In this document: positions 42,970 through 52,559 of the stretch, piece after piece | Layout: each line of letters begins with the position of its first letter | Position numbering within the stretch: position 1 is the first letter of the stretch | Source: JAAZLS01 sp964585925 | Lineage (GTDB): Bacteria; Bacillota; Dethiobacteria; DTU022 | NCBI GenBank assembly: GCA_964585925.1 | Contig: CAZPFS010000003.1 | Coordinates: 1 to 64,000, forward strand | Length of the DNA: 64,000 nucleotides | Reading direction: 5' to 3' | The notes under the pieces: generated by a model | What the model was told of the DNA's origin: nothing | The model's input: only the letters and a program-made list of their open reading frames with translations | The model's database searches: none | Translations under genes and position numbers: made by a program

Positions 42970-42985
42970 TACCAACCGGTCGGTA
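42970..42985. promoter_or_regulatory. Candidate TetR-family operator
   Basis: TACCAACCGGTCGGTA is a 16-bp near-palindrome: only one symmetric pair of positions is unmatched. It lies just after the predicted start of transcription and before the TetR gene, the usual place for autorepression. Confidence 0.55.
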
Positions 42986-43001
42986 CAGGAAGGGGAAATC
43001 A

Positions 43002-43601
43002 ATGATGAGCAACGGGGGATCGGGCGAAGAAACCCGCACCCGGATATTGAAATCGGCAGGCCTTTGTTTTGCCCGGGTGGGCTATGACCGGACGGGCGTG
43101 GCTGAGATTTGCCGGCAGGCCAAGGTGAGCAAGGGCTCGTTTTATTATCATTTTGAAAGCAAAAGATCAGTATTGATGAGTCTGCTGGAGGTCTGGCTGA
43201 CCCAGCTGGAGAGGGGATTGGCCCGGGCCGCAGAAGATTCCCGAGGCGCCCCGGAATCATTGCTGAAGATGAGCGGGGTGATCAAATGGCTGATCCAGCC
43301 CGAGTACAAACAGGCGCCTATATTTTTGGAGCTCTGGTCACAGGCCAGCCGGGATGAAGAGGTAAGAAAGCAAACCATCGCCACCTACTCAAAATACCGG
43401 CAACTCTTTGCCGCCCTGATCAGCCGGGGAAACGATGAGGGCTCCCTGGCCGGTATTGATCCGGTTTCCGGTGCCCAGGTGATTCTATCCCTGGCCAGCG
43501 GGATCTTTTTACAGAGCCTGCTGGACCCGGAAGGGGCCGATTGGGAGAAGGTGGCGGAGGACAGTATTCTAATCATACTAGAGGGATTGAAAAGGAGGTA
43601 A
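43002..43601 (+). CDS. TetR/AcrR-family transcriptional regulator
   Basis: A 199-residue regulator. The N-terminal helix-turn-helix is clear: RILKSAGLCFARVGYDRTGV, AEICRQAKVSKGSFYYHF and ESKRSVL. The C-terminal ligand domain is unspecific. ATG at 43002 follows AAGGGG by six bases; ATG 43005 is also possible. It is followed after 4 bases by a dehydrogenase/epimerase gene, which is its most likely target along with itself. Confidence 0.9.
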   Translation: MMSNGGSGEETRTRILKSAGLCFARVGYDRTGVAEICRQAKVSKGSFYYHFESKRSVLMSLLEVWLTQLERGLARAAEDSRGAPESLLKMSGVIKWLIQPEYKQAPIFLELWSQASRDEEVRKQTIATYSKYRQLFAALISRGNDEGSLAGIDPVSGAQVILSLASGIFLQSLLDPEGADWEKVAEDSILIILEGLKRR

Positions 43602-43605
43602 TCTC

Positions 43606-44646
43606 ATGGTGTTGGTTACCGGCTCTGCCGGACATATCGGCAATGTATTGATTCGCAAATTGTTACAGCAAGGGGAGCAGGTCAGGGCGCTGGTTCTTCC
43701 CGGAGAAAACACCGATTCACTGCAGGGCCTCCATGTTAAGATGACCGTGGGAAATGTGCTGGATCCGGCCTCATTGCGCCGGGCCATGCAGGGTATTGAT
43801 ACGGTATACCATCTGGCAGGAATCATTTCCATTGTCCCCGGAGATGAACAGATCATGAGGAAAGTAAATGTGGAAGGGGCAAAAAACGTGGCCGAAGCCG
43901 CGCTGGCCTGCGGGGTCAAAAAGATGATCCATGTCAGCTCAATTCACGCCCTGAGAAGAGAACCTTCTGGGACAGTGGTGGATGAAAGCACTCCCTTTGA
44001 CCCGCACAGCCCGGCCGGGGGCTATGACCAGACCAAAGCCGAAGGGACGCTGGCCGTATTGTCGGTGGCGAAAAGGGGCTTGAAAGTGGTGGTCCTTTGC
44101 CCCACCGGAGTGATCGGACCCTATGATTTTAGGTCCTCCGAACTGGGACAGCTGGTGTTGAATTTTTCCCGGCGCCGGTTGCATTTCTTAATCAACGGCG
44201 CCTTTGATTTTGTCGATGTGCGGGACGTAGCCCGGGGACTGATCCAGGCGGCCTCACGGGGGAAGCCCGGGGAAACCTACATTCTTTCCGGGACACGCCT
44301 GAGCCTGGTTGAACTGCGAAAAGTGGTGCAGGCCTCCGCCGGAATTTGCTCTCCCCTGACAATGGTGCCCTTTAAAACAGCTTTGTTTTTTTCCCGGTTT
44401 ACCCAACACCTGTACCGGCTGTTCGATTCAACTCCCCAGTACACCACCTATTCCCTGCAAACGGTGATCGATAACAGCTGTTTCAGCCATGAAAAAGCCT
44501 CCCGGGAGCTGGGTTACCGAACCCGGCCGATCGACGATACGGTTAAGGATTTTTTAAAGTGGCACCAGTCCTTTTTTTTGGAACGCCCTCTGACCGGGCA
44601 GCACAAAACCAGGCGCCGTTGGCAAAATTTAAAGGAACCCAATTAG
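43606..44646 (+). CDS. NAD(P)-dependent epimerase/dehydratase family protein
   Basis: A 346-residue extended short-chain dehydrogenase. It has the nucleotide motif VTGSAGHIGNVL, YHLAGIIS, catalytic Ser region HVSSIHALRRE, and the YxxxK pair in GGYDQTKAEGTL. VLCPTGVIGPYDFR and DFVDVRDVARGL resemble dihydroflavonol reductase/hopanoid-associated sugar epimerase-like members. The substrate is unknown. AGGAGG precedes the ATG, and the 4-base gap from tetR suggests a two-gene operon under TetR control. It ends 21 bp from the convergent M20 amidase gene. Confidence 0.8.
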   Translation: MVLVTGSAGHIGNVLIRKLLQQGEQVRALVLPGENTDSLQGLHVKMTVGNVLDPASLRRAMQGIDTVYHLAGIISIVPGDEQIMRKVNVEGAKNVAEAALACGVKKMIHVSSIHALRREPSGTVVDESTPFDPHSPAGGYDQTKAEGTLAVLSVAKRGLKVVVLCPTGVIGPYDFRSSELGQLVLNFSRRRLHFLINGAFDFVDVRDVARGLIQAASRGKPGETYILSGTRLSLVELRKVVQASAGICSPLTMVPFKTALFFSRFTQHLYRLFDSTPQYTTYSLQTVIDNSCFSHEKASRELGYRTRPIDDTVKDFLKWHQSFFLERPLTGQHKTRRRWQNLKEPN

Positions 44647-44667
44647 GATCAAAAGCATACTTTTAGA

Positions 44668-46080
44668 TTAACGATATTTGCTCATAATATCCCTATTCAG
44701 AGTCACCGGCGGCAGGTAATTTTCGGGTAACAGGCACTTGTATGTAGCCCCGTTAAGCCTTTCTTTGAATTCTTTTATTGCTTTATCTACCAGGTCCTGC
44801 TTGATAAACAACTCTGCTGCAGTGGATGAAAGAAGTTTGGAGGCCACATCCATGGATTTTTTCCCAATAGAAGATTCACTGCAACTTGCGACCCCCCAAT
44901 TATGCCACCCTGAATTTTGAGGAGCCATGGCAATCCAGGCAGTGGCATAGGGGGCATTCCAGCTATATTCGGAAGTGTCACAAACTCCGGTATAACCCCC
45001 TCCAAAAGGGGCAATTTTAGTTGCCAGTCCTGTTTCGGGTACTCCCATTTGACGTTGAATTTTTCCGGCTATTTCTTGTTCTTCATTTGTAAATTGCGGT
45101 GGCCCGATTTCCTGGAAATTTTTGTGAAGCACCTCCGCCAAAGTGCGGCTGGGAATTTTATGATGGGTAGCGGTAATTATTTCTACCTTGAGTCGGGTTT
45201 CGGTAGCCAACGCAGCCCCCTTGGCGCAATTGGTTACCCGTTTCATGGCGTTTTCCGCTTCTTCGGTAGTTACAAATCGTCCAATATACCATGCGGTAGC
45301 CCTGTCCGGGACAACACTTGGAAATTCAGGACCCGTATCACTGAAGGTATAATTGATCGAATTGGCAGCATCGGGGGGGCAACCGGGATAAATATGCTCC
45401 CGAAGCATTTCCACGGCATGGCCCTGCAGTATGGCTGCATCCAAAGCGCTTCTCCCATGCCAAGGCGAATTGCCATGGGAGGTTTTGCCCTTAAAATGAT
45501 ATTTTATACTAAAATAGGCACAGCAGCTGTCAAAGTCAGCCCTGTTATAACAAAAAGGATGCCAATCCAGAAAAGCATCAACATCATTGAAATAACCCGC
45601 TCTCCCCAGGAAAGGTTTTCCAATACAAAGCTCCTCCGCCGGACATCCAAAGAGCTTAATCGTGCCGGACAACGCAAATTTATCCAACGCCTTTTTTATG
45701 GCGATACCAGCCTTAACTGCCGCTGCCCCCAGTAAATTATGTCCGCATCCATGCCCGGGTGCGCCTGCAGTGATCGGCTTTTTCTTCGTCGACCCGGCCC
45801 TCTGGGAAAGGCCGGGTAATGCGTCATATTCAACATTTAATCCAATAACCGGTCTTCCATTGCCATAAGCGGCCACAAAAGCCGTGGGCATGCCCGCCGC
45901 TGCTTCTTCTACCTTGAACCCCTTAAGTTTAAGTAAATTTATATAAATTTTGGAGGAAGCAAATTCCTGCATTGCCAATTCGGCGCTTTCCCAAACCCGT
46001 GACGACGCATTGTAGTATTCATTTTTATTTTTCTCATTCCATTCGAGAATAAAGCTTTTAATTTGCTTTAATTTATCCAT
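44668..46080 (-). CDS. M20-family amidohydrolase, AbgB-like
   Basis: A 470-residue metal-dependent hydrolase most like AbgB (p-aminobenzoyl-glutamate utilisation) and related M20D amidases. GLNVEYDALPGLSQ near residue 75 and GHGCGHNLLGAAAVKAG near 108 hold the metal-binding residues, and GCPAEELCIGKPF near 150 holds the catalytic Glu pair. The insert dimerisation domain follows with KGKTSHGNSPWHGRSALDAA. It probably cleaves an amide bond between an amino acid and an aryl or acyl group. It is the last gene of the sigma-54 linked operon. ATG 46080 is used. The base composition is AT-richer than the flanking region to its left. Confidence 0.85.
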   Translation of the reverse strand: MDKLKQIKSFILEWNEKNKNEYYNASSRVWESAELAMQEFASSKIYINLLKLKGFKVEEAAAGMPTAFVAAYGNGRPVIGLNVEYDALPGLSQRAGSTKKKPITAGAPGHGCGHNLLGAAAVKAGIAIKKALDKFALSGTIKLFGCPAEELCIGKPFLGRAGYFNDVDAFLDWHPFCYNRADFDSCCAYFSIKYHFKGKTSHGNSPWHGRSALDAAILQGHAVEMLREHIYPGCPPDAANSINYTFSDTGPEFPSVVPDRATAWYIGRFVTTEEAENAMKRVTNCAKGAALATETRLKVEIITATHHKIPSRTLAEVLHKNFQEIGPPQFTNEEQEIAGKIQRQMGVPETGLATKIAPFGGGYTGVCDTSEYSWNAPYATAWIAMAPQNSGWHNWGVASCSESSIGKKSMDVASKLLSSTAAELFIKQDLVDKAIKEFKERLNGATYKCLLPENYLPPVTLNRDIMSKYR

Positions 46081-46145
46081 TTATATCCTTCCAATCTAAC
46101 GCTTGGGAACATTAATATCCTGGTAAAACTGCTCCGTGTCCCAGA

Positions 46146-47681
46146 TTAATCTCCCGAGTTATACATATAAACCGGAATGCTGGGATCCGCGGCCTGAGTT
46201 CTGTGCCTGACAAAGTAAGGCGCCAGGTTAAAAATCAAATTTCTGTATTCTTTTTCATCAGGGGTAAGGCTCCTTGATGCTTTTTCCGCAAGAACCCCTT
46301 CCAGTTCCGCCTCATCAATATCTGCATGCCGGCCGGCGGAAACTACTACCTTACCATTAACAATAACCGTGTCAACACATTGGGCTGTAGCGCGATAGTT
46401 CAGTAGTTCAACAGGGTCGTCGGCAAAAGCGGCATGGCAACCGCAAACGCGCTTGTGATCCAGCAAAATCATATCGGCACATCGCCCAGGCTCAAGCGCG
46501 CCGACAGCCGAACCAAGACCAACTACGGAGGCACCGTCGGTGGTGACCATTTTAAAACATTGCGTGCTTGAAAGGGGCTTCAAATTCGGCAATGGAGGCC
46601 GGTGCAGGTTTCTGGCCAAGCGCATTTCCATGAATATGTCCTCATTATCGTTGATTGTTGTGCCATCCATGCCCAGGGCCACTACAATACCCCGTTCCAA
46701 CATAGACAAGACGGGAGCAATACCGCTTCTTAAACGCAAATTGGCGCTCGGACAATGAACAATAGACGCACCTGTTTCGGCAATGACATCCAAATCGGTT
46801 TCATTCAACCACACGCCGTGAGCAAAGGAGCTTTTTGAATTGAGAATACCCACTTTTTGCAATCTCCTGAGCAGCCCTTCAGGATAAGCCGTTTTTGCAT
46901 ATCGACGATGCTCAAGACTTTCCTGCAGATGCATATGCAGGCAGATGCCCAGCTCTTTTTGGAGCAGCGCCATCTTCTCCATAAGTTCATCACTGCAGTT
47001 AAAGGGAATAAGACTTCCCAGAGCTAATGTAACCAGGTCATTTTCTTTGTTCAGCTGATCATATGTGTCGCGGGCAACGGCAAAATAATCTTCTTGCGGA
47101 ATAAGTGAGTAGCGCCCCAGGGCCGAATAGGCTTTTTCTTTTAAATCGGAAGGCAAACTTTCAAAAAAATTAGCGTCATCCGACGGATCCATGGTTAACC
47201 CTATTCTGCCCCTGTCCTGCATTTCCATAGCGAATACTACCCGAATCCCCGCATCTTTATAAGCTCGAATTGTGGTATTGATATCCTCAATATATTCCTT
47301 AAGCCCGGCATTGCGGCGGGTGTGTCGCCGGTGCGAGTGCAATACTGTAGTGACCCCCGTGCGTAAAAGCCGGAGAGCTGAATACAGAGTATCATAGTAA
47401 ATATCGGTAGTTCTTTCGGCACGCAGGGCAAATATAAAATTTTCTAAAACGTCGTCGGTTGTGCCCAATTGAAACGTACTTAACCCCCGTCCATGATGAT
47501 GAGAGTTAACCAACCCCGGGGACACAATAAACTCAGAACCGCCGATGGTTTTTTCTTCCGGATACTCTTTCTTCAGATCATCATATAATCCTATTTTATC
47601 GATTTTTCCACCCTTTACTAATATGCCGGCGTCTCGCCAAACTTTTTCCGGAGTGATTACATATCCTCCTGTTACGATCAC
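46146..47681 (-). CDS. Amidohydrolase-superfamily deaminase/chlorohydrolase (SsnA/AtzB-like)
   Basis: A 511-residue TIM-barrel metal hydrolase. The metal ligands are visible: GLVNSHHHGRG near residue 60, HMHLQES mid-protein, AHGVWL, HCPSANLRLRSG and ALGMDGTT. This pattern is that of the SsnA/guanine deaminase/atrazine chlorohydrolase group, which acts on C-N bonds of nitrogen heterocycles or cyclic amides. The upstream frame continues to 47783, but GTG at 47681 lies seven bases after GGGAGG. An LivF ATPase gene precedes it. It shares an operon with the importer and M20 amidase, so it probably acts on an imported compound or its product. Confidence 0.82.
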   Translation of the reverse strand: MIVTGGYVITPEKVWRDAGILVKGGKIDKIGLYDDLKKEYPEEKTIGGSEFIVSPGLVNSHHHGRGLSTFQLGTTDDVLENFIFALRAERTTDIYYDTLYSALRLLRTGVTTVLHSHRRHTRRNAGLKEYIEDINTTIRAYKDAGIRVVFAMEMQDRGRIGLTMDPSDDANFFESLPSDLKEKAYSALGRYSLIPQEDYFAVARDTYDQLNKENDLVTLALGSLIPFNCSDELMEKMALLQKELGICLHMHLQESLEHRRYAKTAYPEGLLRRLQKVGILNSKSSFAHGVWLNETDLDVIAETGASIVHCPSANLRLRSGIAPVLSMLERGIVVALGMDGTTINDNEDIFMEMRLARNLHRPPLPNLKPLSSTQCFKMVTTDGASVVGLGSAVGALEPGRCADMILLDHKRVCGCHAAFADDPVELLNYRATAQCVDTVIVNGKVVVSAGRHADIDEAELEGVLAEKASRSLTPDEKEYRNLIFNLAPYFVRHRTQAADPSIPVYMYNSGD

Positions 47682-47798
47682 CACAATCCCTCCCAATGGT
47701 TGGTTGTTATCATAAACTGTTATCTTGTAGGGGTATTTTTTTACCGGATGCGCAGCGGTCCCGGTGCAGTATCCATCAACCATCTATCTGGAATTTAC

Positions 47799-48506
47799 TT
47801 ATTGGATTCCCAAATACGATTTTTTAATATCCTCATTTTTAATCAGTTCTTCCGCAGAACCTGAACTGACAATATTTCCGGTTTCCAAAACATAGGCCCG
47901 ATCAGCCAATTTTAAAGCCGCCCTCACATTTTGCTCAACCAATAGAATTGATAAACCTCTTGATCGGAGAAGATTTAGTGTGTCGAATATTATCTTGACA
48001 TTGGTCGGTGCAAGCCCCAATGATGGCTCATCAAGAAGGATTAAGGTGGGATGGCTCATCAACGATCTGGCAACAGCCAACATCTGTTGTTCTCCGCCGC
48101 TGAGAGTGCCCCCCAATTGATCACTTCGTTCTTTGAGTCTGGGAAAAAGCTCGTATACCAAAGCCAGGTCATCATCCAGCTTATTCCTGTCGGAACGGCA
48201 CAGAGCACCAATTTTAAGATTTTCATAGACGGTAAAATAAGGGAATATTCGCCTCCCTTCAGGTGTTTGACATATTCCCAGTCTCAACCTTTCCTCGGGG
48301 GGAAGGCTGTCAATTCTTATGCCCTTGAACCATATTTGCCCGGACATCAATTTAAGTATACCGGATATGGTCATCAAGGTCGTAGTTTTTCCGGCGCCGT
48401 TTGCACCGATGATGGAAACTATCTCCTTCTCCTTTACCGATAAAGAAACCCCGTGCAAAACTTTTATATTGTCATAACCCGTTACAATATCTTTTAGCTC
48501 AAGCAA
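47799..48506 (-). CDS. Branched-chain-type ABC importer ATPase LivF
   Basis: A 235-residue ABC ATPase. Walker A is GANGAGKTTT near residue 36, the signature is LSGGEQQMLAVARSL, and Walker B is LILLDEPSLGLAP. LLELKDIVTGYDNIKVLHGVS is the LivF-type N-terminus. It pairs with LivG on the membrane subunits. The frame is open upstream, but TTG at 48506 lies eight bases after GGAGG and gives the standard length. It overlaps livG by 8 bp. Confidence 0.92.
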   Translation of the reverse strand: MLELKDIVTGYDNIKVLHGVSLSVKEKEIVSIIGANGAGKTTTLMTISGILKLMSGQIWFKGIRIDSLPPEERLRLGICQTPEGRRIFPYFTVYENLKIGALCRSDRNKLDDDLALVYELFPRLKERSDQLGGTLSGGEQQMLAVARSLMSHPTLILLDEPSLGLAPTNVKIIFDTLNLLRSRGLSILLVEQNVRAALKLADRAYVLETGNIVSSGSAEELIKNEDIKKSYLGIQ

Positions 48507-49260
48507 TATTTTCCCCTCCAAGATAAATCTCAATGACTTTGGGGTCGTTTTGAATTGCCTCCGGACTTCCCTCCGCAATTTTTGTTCCATGATTGAGAAC
48601 AATAACCCGGTTTGAAACTCCCATCAGCACCTTCATGTGGTGCTCTACAATTATGATGGTTATGCCCATATCATTGATTTTTTTAAACAGCTTAATCGAT
48701 TCCAGCGCCTCTTGAGTGTTCATGCCGGCGGTTGGTTCATCGAGCAGGAGCAATGACGGCTTTGTTCCGATCGCCCTTGCTATTTCCAGCCGGCGCTGGT
48801 TCCCATATGAAAGATTCCCCGCAATAATATTTTTCGAATCGTCCAATCCAAAAACCACTAAAATATTCCTGGCTTGGTGGTATAGTTCCTCTAATTCCTG
48901 TTTCGCTCTCCCGGTTCTAGCGATCATGCTTAATTTACTGCTCCTGGCATGCAGGTAACAGCTTATCAGCACATTATCTATAACTTTTAATTCTTTGAAC
49001 AACCGGATGTTTTGGAAAGTACGAGATATTCCTGTCTTGGTTACCGCATCCATTTTAAAATTCGTGATGTCCCGGTTCTGGAACAATATTTTGCCGTTAG
49101 TGGGTAAAAACATACCGGTAATCAGGTTGAAGGTAGTGGTTTTTCCCGAACCGTTTGGTCCAATGAGGCCCAAAATTTCTCCCTTGTTTACAATTAAACT
49201 GACATCATTTACAGCGCGGACTCCTCCGAATTCCTTGGTTATATTCTTAAGTTCAAGCAA
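48499..49260 (-). CDS. Branched-chain-type ABC importer ATPase LivG
   Basis: A 253-residue ABC ATPase of the LivG type. It begins LLELKNITKEFGGVRAV, has Walker A GPNGSGKTTTFN, the LivG-specific GISRTFQNIRLF, the signature LSYGNQRRLEIARAI and Walker B LLLLDEPTAGMN. TTG at 49260, right after GGGGAGGTG with 6-base spacing, fits the family length; the longer frame upstream overlaps livM and is unlikely. The gene sits 5 bp after livM. Confidence 0.92.
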   Translation of the reverse strand: MLELKNITKEFGGVRAVNDVSLIVNKGEILGLIGPNGSGKTTTFNLITGMFLPTNGKILFQNRDITNFKMDAVTKTGISRTFQNIRLFKELKVIDNVLISCYLHARSSKLSMIARTGRAKQELEELYHQARNILVVFGLDDSKNIIAGNLSYGNQRRLEIARAIGTKPSLLLLDEPTAGMNTQEALESIKLFKKINDMGITIIIVEHHMKVLMGVSNRVIVLNHGTKIAEGSPEAIQNDPKVIEIYLGGENIA

Positions 49261-49265
49261 AATAT

Positions 49266-50243
49266 TCACCTCCCCGGTACTAGTTTTTTTGTTTTGCGGC
49301 ATATTTTGGCTGTCAGGTTTTTGTAAATCCCGGTAATTCCATTTGGAGCGTATATAATAAGATAAATCAATATTACGCCATAGACAACCAACCTCCATTC
49401 CCCCAGCATACGGAGGTATTCCATCAGAAAGGTTATGATTGCAGCCCCTATCAAAGGACCCGTAATTGTACCGAGCCCGCCCAGAATAGCCATCGTAACC
49501 ACCATAATTGAAGCTGGGCCGGAGAAGCTGTCGGGACTTATAAAACCAATGTAATGTGCATAAAAAGCTCCTGCCAAACCGGCAATAAAAGCGCTTATGG
49601 CGAATGCCAGCACTTTGCTGTAATAAGTGTTAACACCTACGGAGGCCGCGGCTATGTCATCGGATTTAAGGACCCTCCATTCCAGGCCTACTCTGGAGCT
49701 GCAAATCAAATTTATCAGGATGGTCACAATCAACAAAATGATCATTATCAAATACAATATATGGTTTCGGGAACAGAATTTAAATCCAAACAACACGATT
49801 TGGGGGACTCGGGGAAGGCCTGAAGGGCCCCCTGTAACCCCGACCAAATTTTTGAATAAAAGAAATGCAATTTGCTGAAAGCCCAACGTTGTAACCGCAA
49901 AATAAATTCCACGGGTCCGCAAGCTGGGCAATCCAATCAAAACCACACCCAGTAAACAAGCAGTTGATGCGCCAATAAAGATGGTGGCTATGATCGGCAA
50001 ATCATAACGCATGCTGAGAATTGCGGAAGTGTAGGCGCCCATTCCAAAAAGAGCGCCGTGGCAAAGAGACATCTGCCCCGCAAACCCGGTTATGATATTC
50101 AGGCTGCCGGCCAACAAACCATAAATCAAGATTATGATCATCAAATGCAGAACATAATTGCTTCGTATGATTTGCGGCAAAACCAGTATCAGTAACAGGA
50201 GAATCCCTTTGATAACCCATTTATATCGATCCAGCTTCATCAT
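49266..50243 (-). CDS. Branched-chain-type ABC importer permease LivM
   Basis: A 325-residue permease with about ten hydrophobic segments. Family motifs are NIITGFAGQMSLCHGALFGMGAYTSA near residue 50 and TRGIYFAVTTLGFQQI near 115. The cytoplasmic loop GVNTYYSKVLAFAISAFIAGLAGA is the ATPase-contact region. Two ATGs are candidates; the one at 50243 has AAAGG at normal distance. It works with LivH as the membrane channel. Confidence 0.9.
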   Translation of the reverse strand: MMKLDRYKWVIKGILLLLILVLPQIIRSNYVLHLMIIILIYGLLAGSLNIITGFAGQMSLCHGALFGMGAYTSAILSMRYDLPIIATIFIGASTACLLGVVLIGLPSLRTRGIYFAVTTLGFQQIAFLLFKNLVGVTGGPSGLPRVPQIVLFGFKFCSRNHILYLIMIILLIVTILINLICSSRVGLEWRVLKSDDIAAASVGVNTYYSKVLAFAISAFIAGLAGAFYAHYIGFISPDSFSGPASIMVVTMAILGGLGTITGPLIGAAIITFLMEYLRMLGEWRLVVYGVILIYLIIYAPNGITGIYKNLTAKICRKTKKLVPGR

Positions 50244-50327
50244 TGATTCCATCCTTTTAAAATCGCATGTTAAATTAACATAGTTTAGCTTTGCTTTCCA
50301 ACCAAATTTATAGCGTGTTTTGTTCCA

Positions 50328-51200
50328 TCACATTTTTTTACCAAATATGCCGGTTGGTCTGAAAACAAGCATTACAATCAACAGAAAAAAAGCAACTATA
50401 TCCCGATACCCGGAGAACAAAAAGGATTCAGCCAGCCCCTCGATAAGACCAAGGGCAAAGCCGCTGACAATCGCTCCGGCGATATTGCCCATCCCTCCGA
50501 TAACCACCAATACAAAAGCCTTGAGCCCCAATGTTTCGCCCATTGTTGGTTGCAAAACAAAAATCGGGGCAATTAATACTCCGGCAACTCCGGCCATCCC
50601 TGCCGCGAGGGCAAAAGAATAAGAAACGACCTTGTTAACCCTCACGCCAACCAATCTGGCCATATCATTGTCTTGTGAATACGACCTGATCTCCAAGCCT
50701 AACCAGGTGCGTCTGATCAGGTAATTCAGGGCAATTAGAAGTATCACCGCAGCGATGATAATTATTATCCTTTGCACGCTCATCGATACACTTCCAAACT
50801 GAACCACCTGATCTGCATAAGGGGTATGAAAGCTTCTAGGCACTGAGCCAAATACGATCTGGGCCAAATTCTGAAGAAGTACAGCCAAGCCGAGGGATGC
50901 CATTAATTGGTTTAAAATATGTTTTCCCCGGAGCGGGCGAAATATCAACCGCTCAGTGGAAACCCCTATTATAGCCGCCAGAAAAAAAGCGCCGATCAAA
51001 GAACCGAAATAACCAATACCCAAGTAGGAATACAACACCATGCCCAGGTACGCGCCGATCATGTACTTCTGCCCGTGCGCAAAATCAATAACCTGCAATA
51101 CCCCGGTAATCAGGGTAAGCCCTGTGGCGACTAAGGTATAAATCCCTCCCCTTACAAGGCCGTGTATAATTTGTTGTGTCAGTTCTTCCATTACATTCAT
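50328..51200 (-). CDS. Branched-chain-type ABC importer permease LivH
   Basis: A 290-residue permease with about eight hydrophobic segments. HGLVRGGIYTLVATGLTLITGVLQVIDFAHG at the N-terminus (read in parts) and MASLGLAVLLQNL are LivH features, and VGVRVNKVVSYSFALAAGMAGVAGVL is the coupling loop. The ribosome site before ATG 51200 is weak; ATG 51191 is an alternative. It lies 79 bp after the binding-protein gene, with a hairpin in the gap. Confidence 0.9.
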   Translation of the reverse strand: MNVMEELTQQIIHGLVRGGIYTLVATGLTLITGVLQVIDFAHGQKYMIGAYLGMVLYSYLGIGYFGSLIGAFFLAAIIGVSTERLIFRPLRGKHILNQLMASLGLAVLLQNLAQIVFGSVPRSFHTPYADQVVQFGSVSMSVQRIIIIIAAVILLIALNYLIRRTWLGLEIRSYSQDNDMARLVGVRVNKVVSYSFALAAGMAGVAGVLIAPIFVLQPTMGETLGLKAFVLVVIGGMGNIAGAIVSGFALGLIEGLAESFLFSGYRDIVAFFLLIVMLVFRPTGIFGKKM

Positions 51201-51242
51201 TCCATTCTAGTAAGATAATAAAAATGTTAATAGGAAGAATTA

Positions 51243-51270
51243 ACGGGGGCGATCTCAAAATCACCCCCGT
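51243..51270 (-). other. Intra-operon hairpin between livK and livH
   Basis: An 11-bp stem (ACGGGGGTGAT with ATCGCCCCCGT, one G-U pair) and a 6-base loop lies 10-37 bases after the livK stop codon. The T run after it is weak, so it is more likely an attenuator or an mRNA-stabilising hairpin that raises binding-protein expression over the permease genes. Confidence 0.6.
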
Positions 51271-51279
51271 TTAACCGAT

Positions 51280-52455
51280 TTATTCTGCCATTAGTTCTTC
51301 CATGGTATACAATTGCTTGTCGGCAAGAACCCTTTTCCCGTCTCGGATCACAGAAAACAATTGTTGGAATTCAAGCTGACCTTTTTCATCAAAATGAACC
51401 GGTCCCATGGGGCTTCCCAGACCATCTGTCGCCGCAATAGCATCCCTTACCTTGATCGGGTCTGCGCTTCCGGCACGCTCGATCGCATCCAGAACAATGA
51501 GCAACCCGCCATATCCTTCGGCTGCATAATTGGTAGGAAGGTATCCATATTTATTTTCAAATGTTTCAACCAATTTTTTGGTCGCGCTGTTTCTGAGGAA
51601 GGTTGGCTCAAAAACCGATTTAATGATCATCCCCTCAGCGCTGTCACCGGCAATCCTGATCAGCTCATCGTCAGCCAGTCCGCCAAAACCGCCAAGTTGC
51701 GTTTCAATTTTAAGCTCCTTAGCCTGACGAACAATTTGGGCGCCGTCTCCAACCCAAGAGGCAATCAAGATCATATCGGGGTTGGTTCCCTGAACCTTGG
51801 TCAGGAGGTTATAGTAATCGGTTTCCCCGGGGTTATGTGTTTCAGCCGCCACGATTTCCAAGCCCAATCTTTGGGCCGGTTGGGCAAATGATTCATAGGT
51901 TGTTCTGCCGAAGTCATCGTTGGGGTAAATAATGGCTACTTTTTCATATTCTAAAATGTTTTTTACATATTCCGCAATTGCTTCCGCCTGAAATCTTGCC
52001 TGGGTGGTTACCCGGAATACAAAATGATAACCCAGCTCAGTGATATCCGGGGCAAGAGCAGCTGTAAGCACCGGTATTTGCGCAGATTCGAAATCAGGCA
52101 AAACCGCCAATACACATGGGCTGTTGAAAGGCCCCAACACGGCTGTTACGTTATGCTGGGTTATTATTCTGTTTGCAGCATTAATGCTCTCATCAGGTTT
52201 TGCCGCATCATCAAAAACTACCAAATCAATTTTGCGCCCCAGCACGCCGCCGGCATTGTTTACTTCCTCGATGTGCATTTGAATCGCTCTTAAAGGTTCT
52301 TCCCCCAGATATGCCGCCGATCCGGTAAGGGGTCCAATAAACGCAAGCTGTATAGGCTCCTCTGCTGCTTCTTCCTCGGCAGTACAACCAGCCAGGACAA
52401 AAAGTAACAAACATGTTAATATCACAGACAATACTATGCTGTTACGAAGACGCAT
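51280..52455 (-). CDS. Branched-chain-type ABC importer substrate-binding lipoprotein LivK
   Basis: A 391-residue exported binding protein. A type II signal ends in the lipobox LAGC (Cys near residue 24), so it is lipid-anchored outside the membrane. The mature part is a periplasmic-binding-protein type I fold: IQLAFIGPLTGSAAYLGE, AANRIITQHNVTAVLGPFNSP, IIYPNDDFGRTTYE and AAEGYGGLLIVLDAIERAG. The ligand cannot be read from sequence. Members of this family bind branched amino acids, amides, urea or aromatic acids. It is preceded by the M28-like gene. Confidence 0.92.
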   Translation of the reverse strand: MRLRNSIVLSVILTCLLLFVLAGCTAEEEAAEEPIQLAFIGPLTGSAAYLGEEPLRAIQMHIEEVNNAGGVLGRKIDLVVFDDAAKPDESINAANRIITQHNVTAVLGPFNSPCVLAVLPDFESAQIPVLTAALAPDITELGYHFVFRVTTQARFQAEAIAEYVKNILEYEKVAIIYPNDDFGRTTYESFAQPAQRLGLEIVAAETHNPGETDYYNLLTKVQGTNPDMILIASWVGDGAQIVRQAKELKIETQLGGFGGLADDELIRIAGDSAEGMIIKSVFEPTFLRNSATKKLVETFENKYGYLPTNYAAEGYGGLLIVLDAIERAGSADPIKVRDAIAATDGLGSPMGPVHFDEKGQLEFQQLFSVIRDGKRVLADKQLYTMEELMAE

Positions 52456-52559
52456 TTTGCAATACCCCCTGATTTTTATTTACATATGTTGTTAGTTGGC
52501 ATCGGCACCGCGTTGATTTATTTGTTGGATCACCCCATTTTGGTTGATTGCCGAAGGGA

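Noticed and set aside
52500..52520. Plus-strand GGCAC...TTG resembling a sigma-54 promoter upstream of livK
   Set aside because: The spacing is one base short and it points away from the operon.
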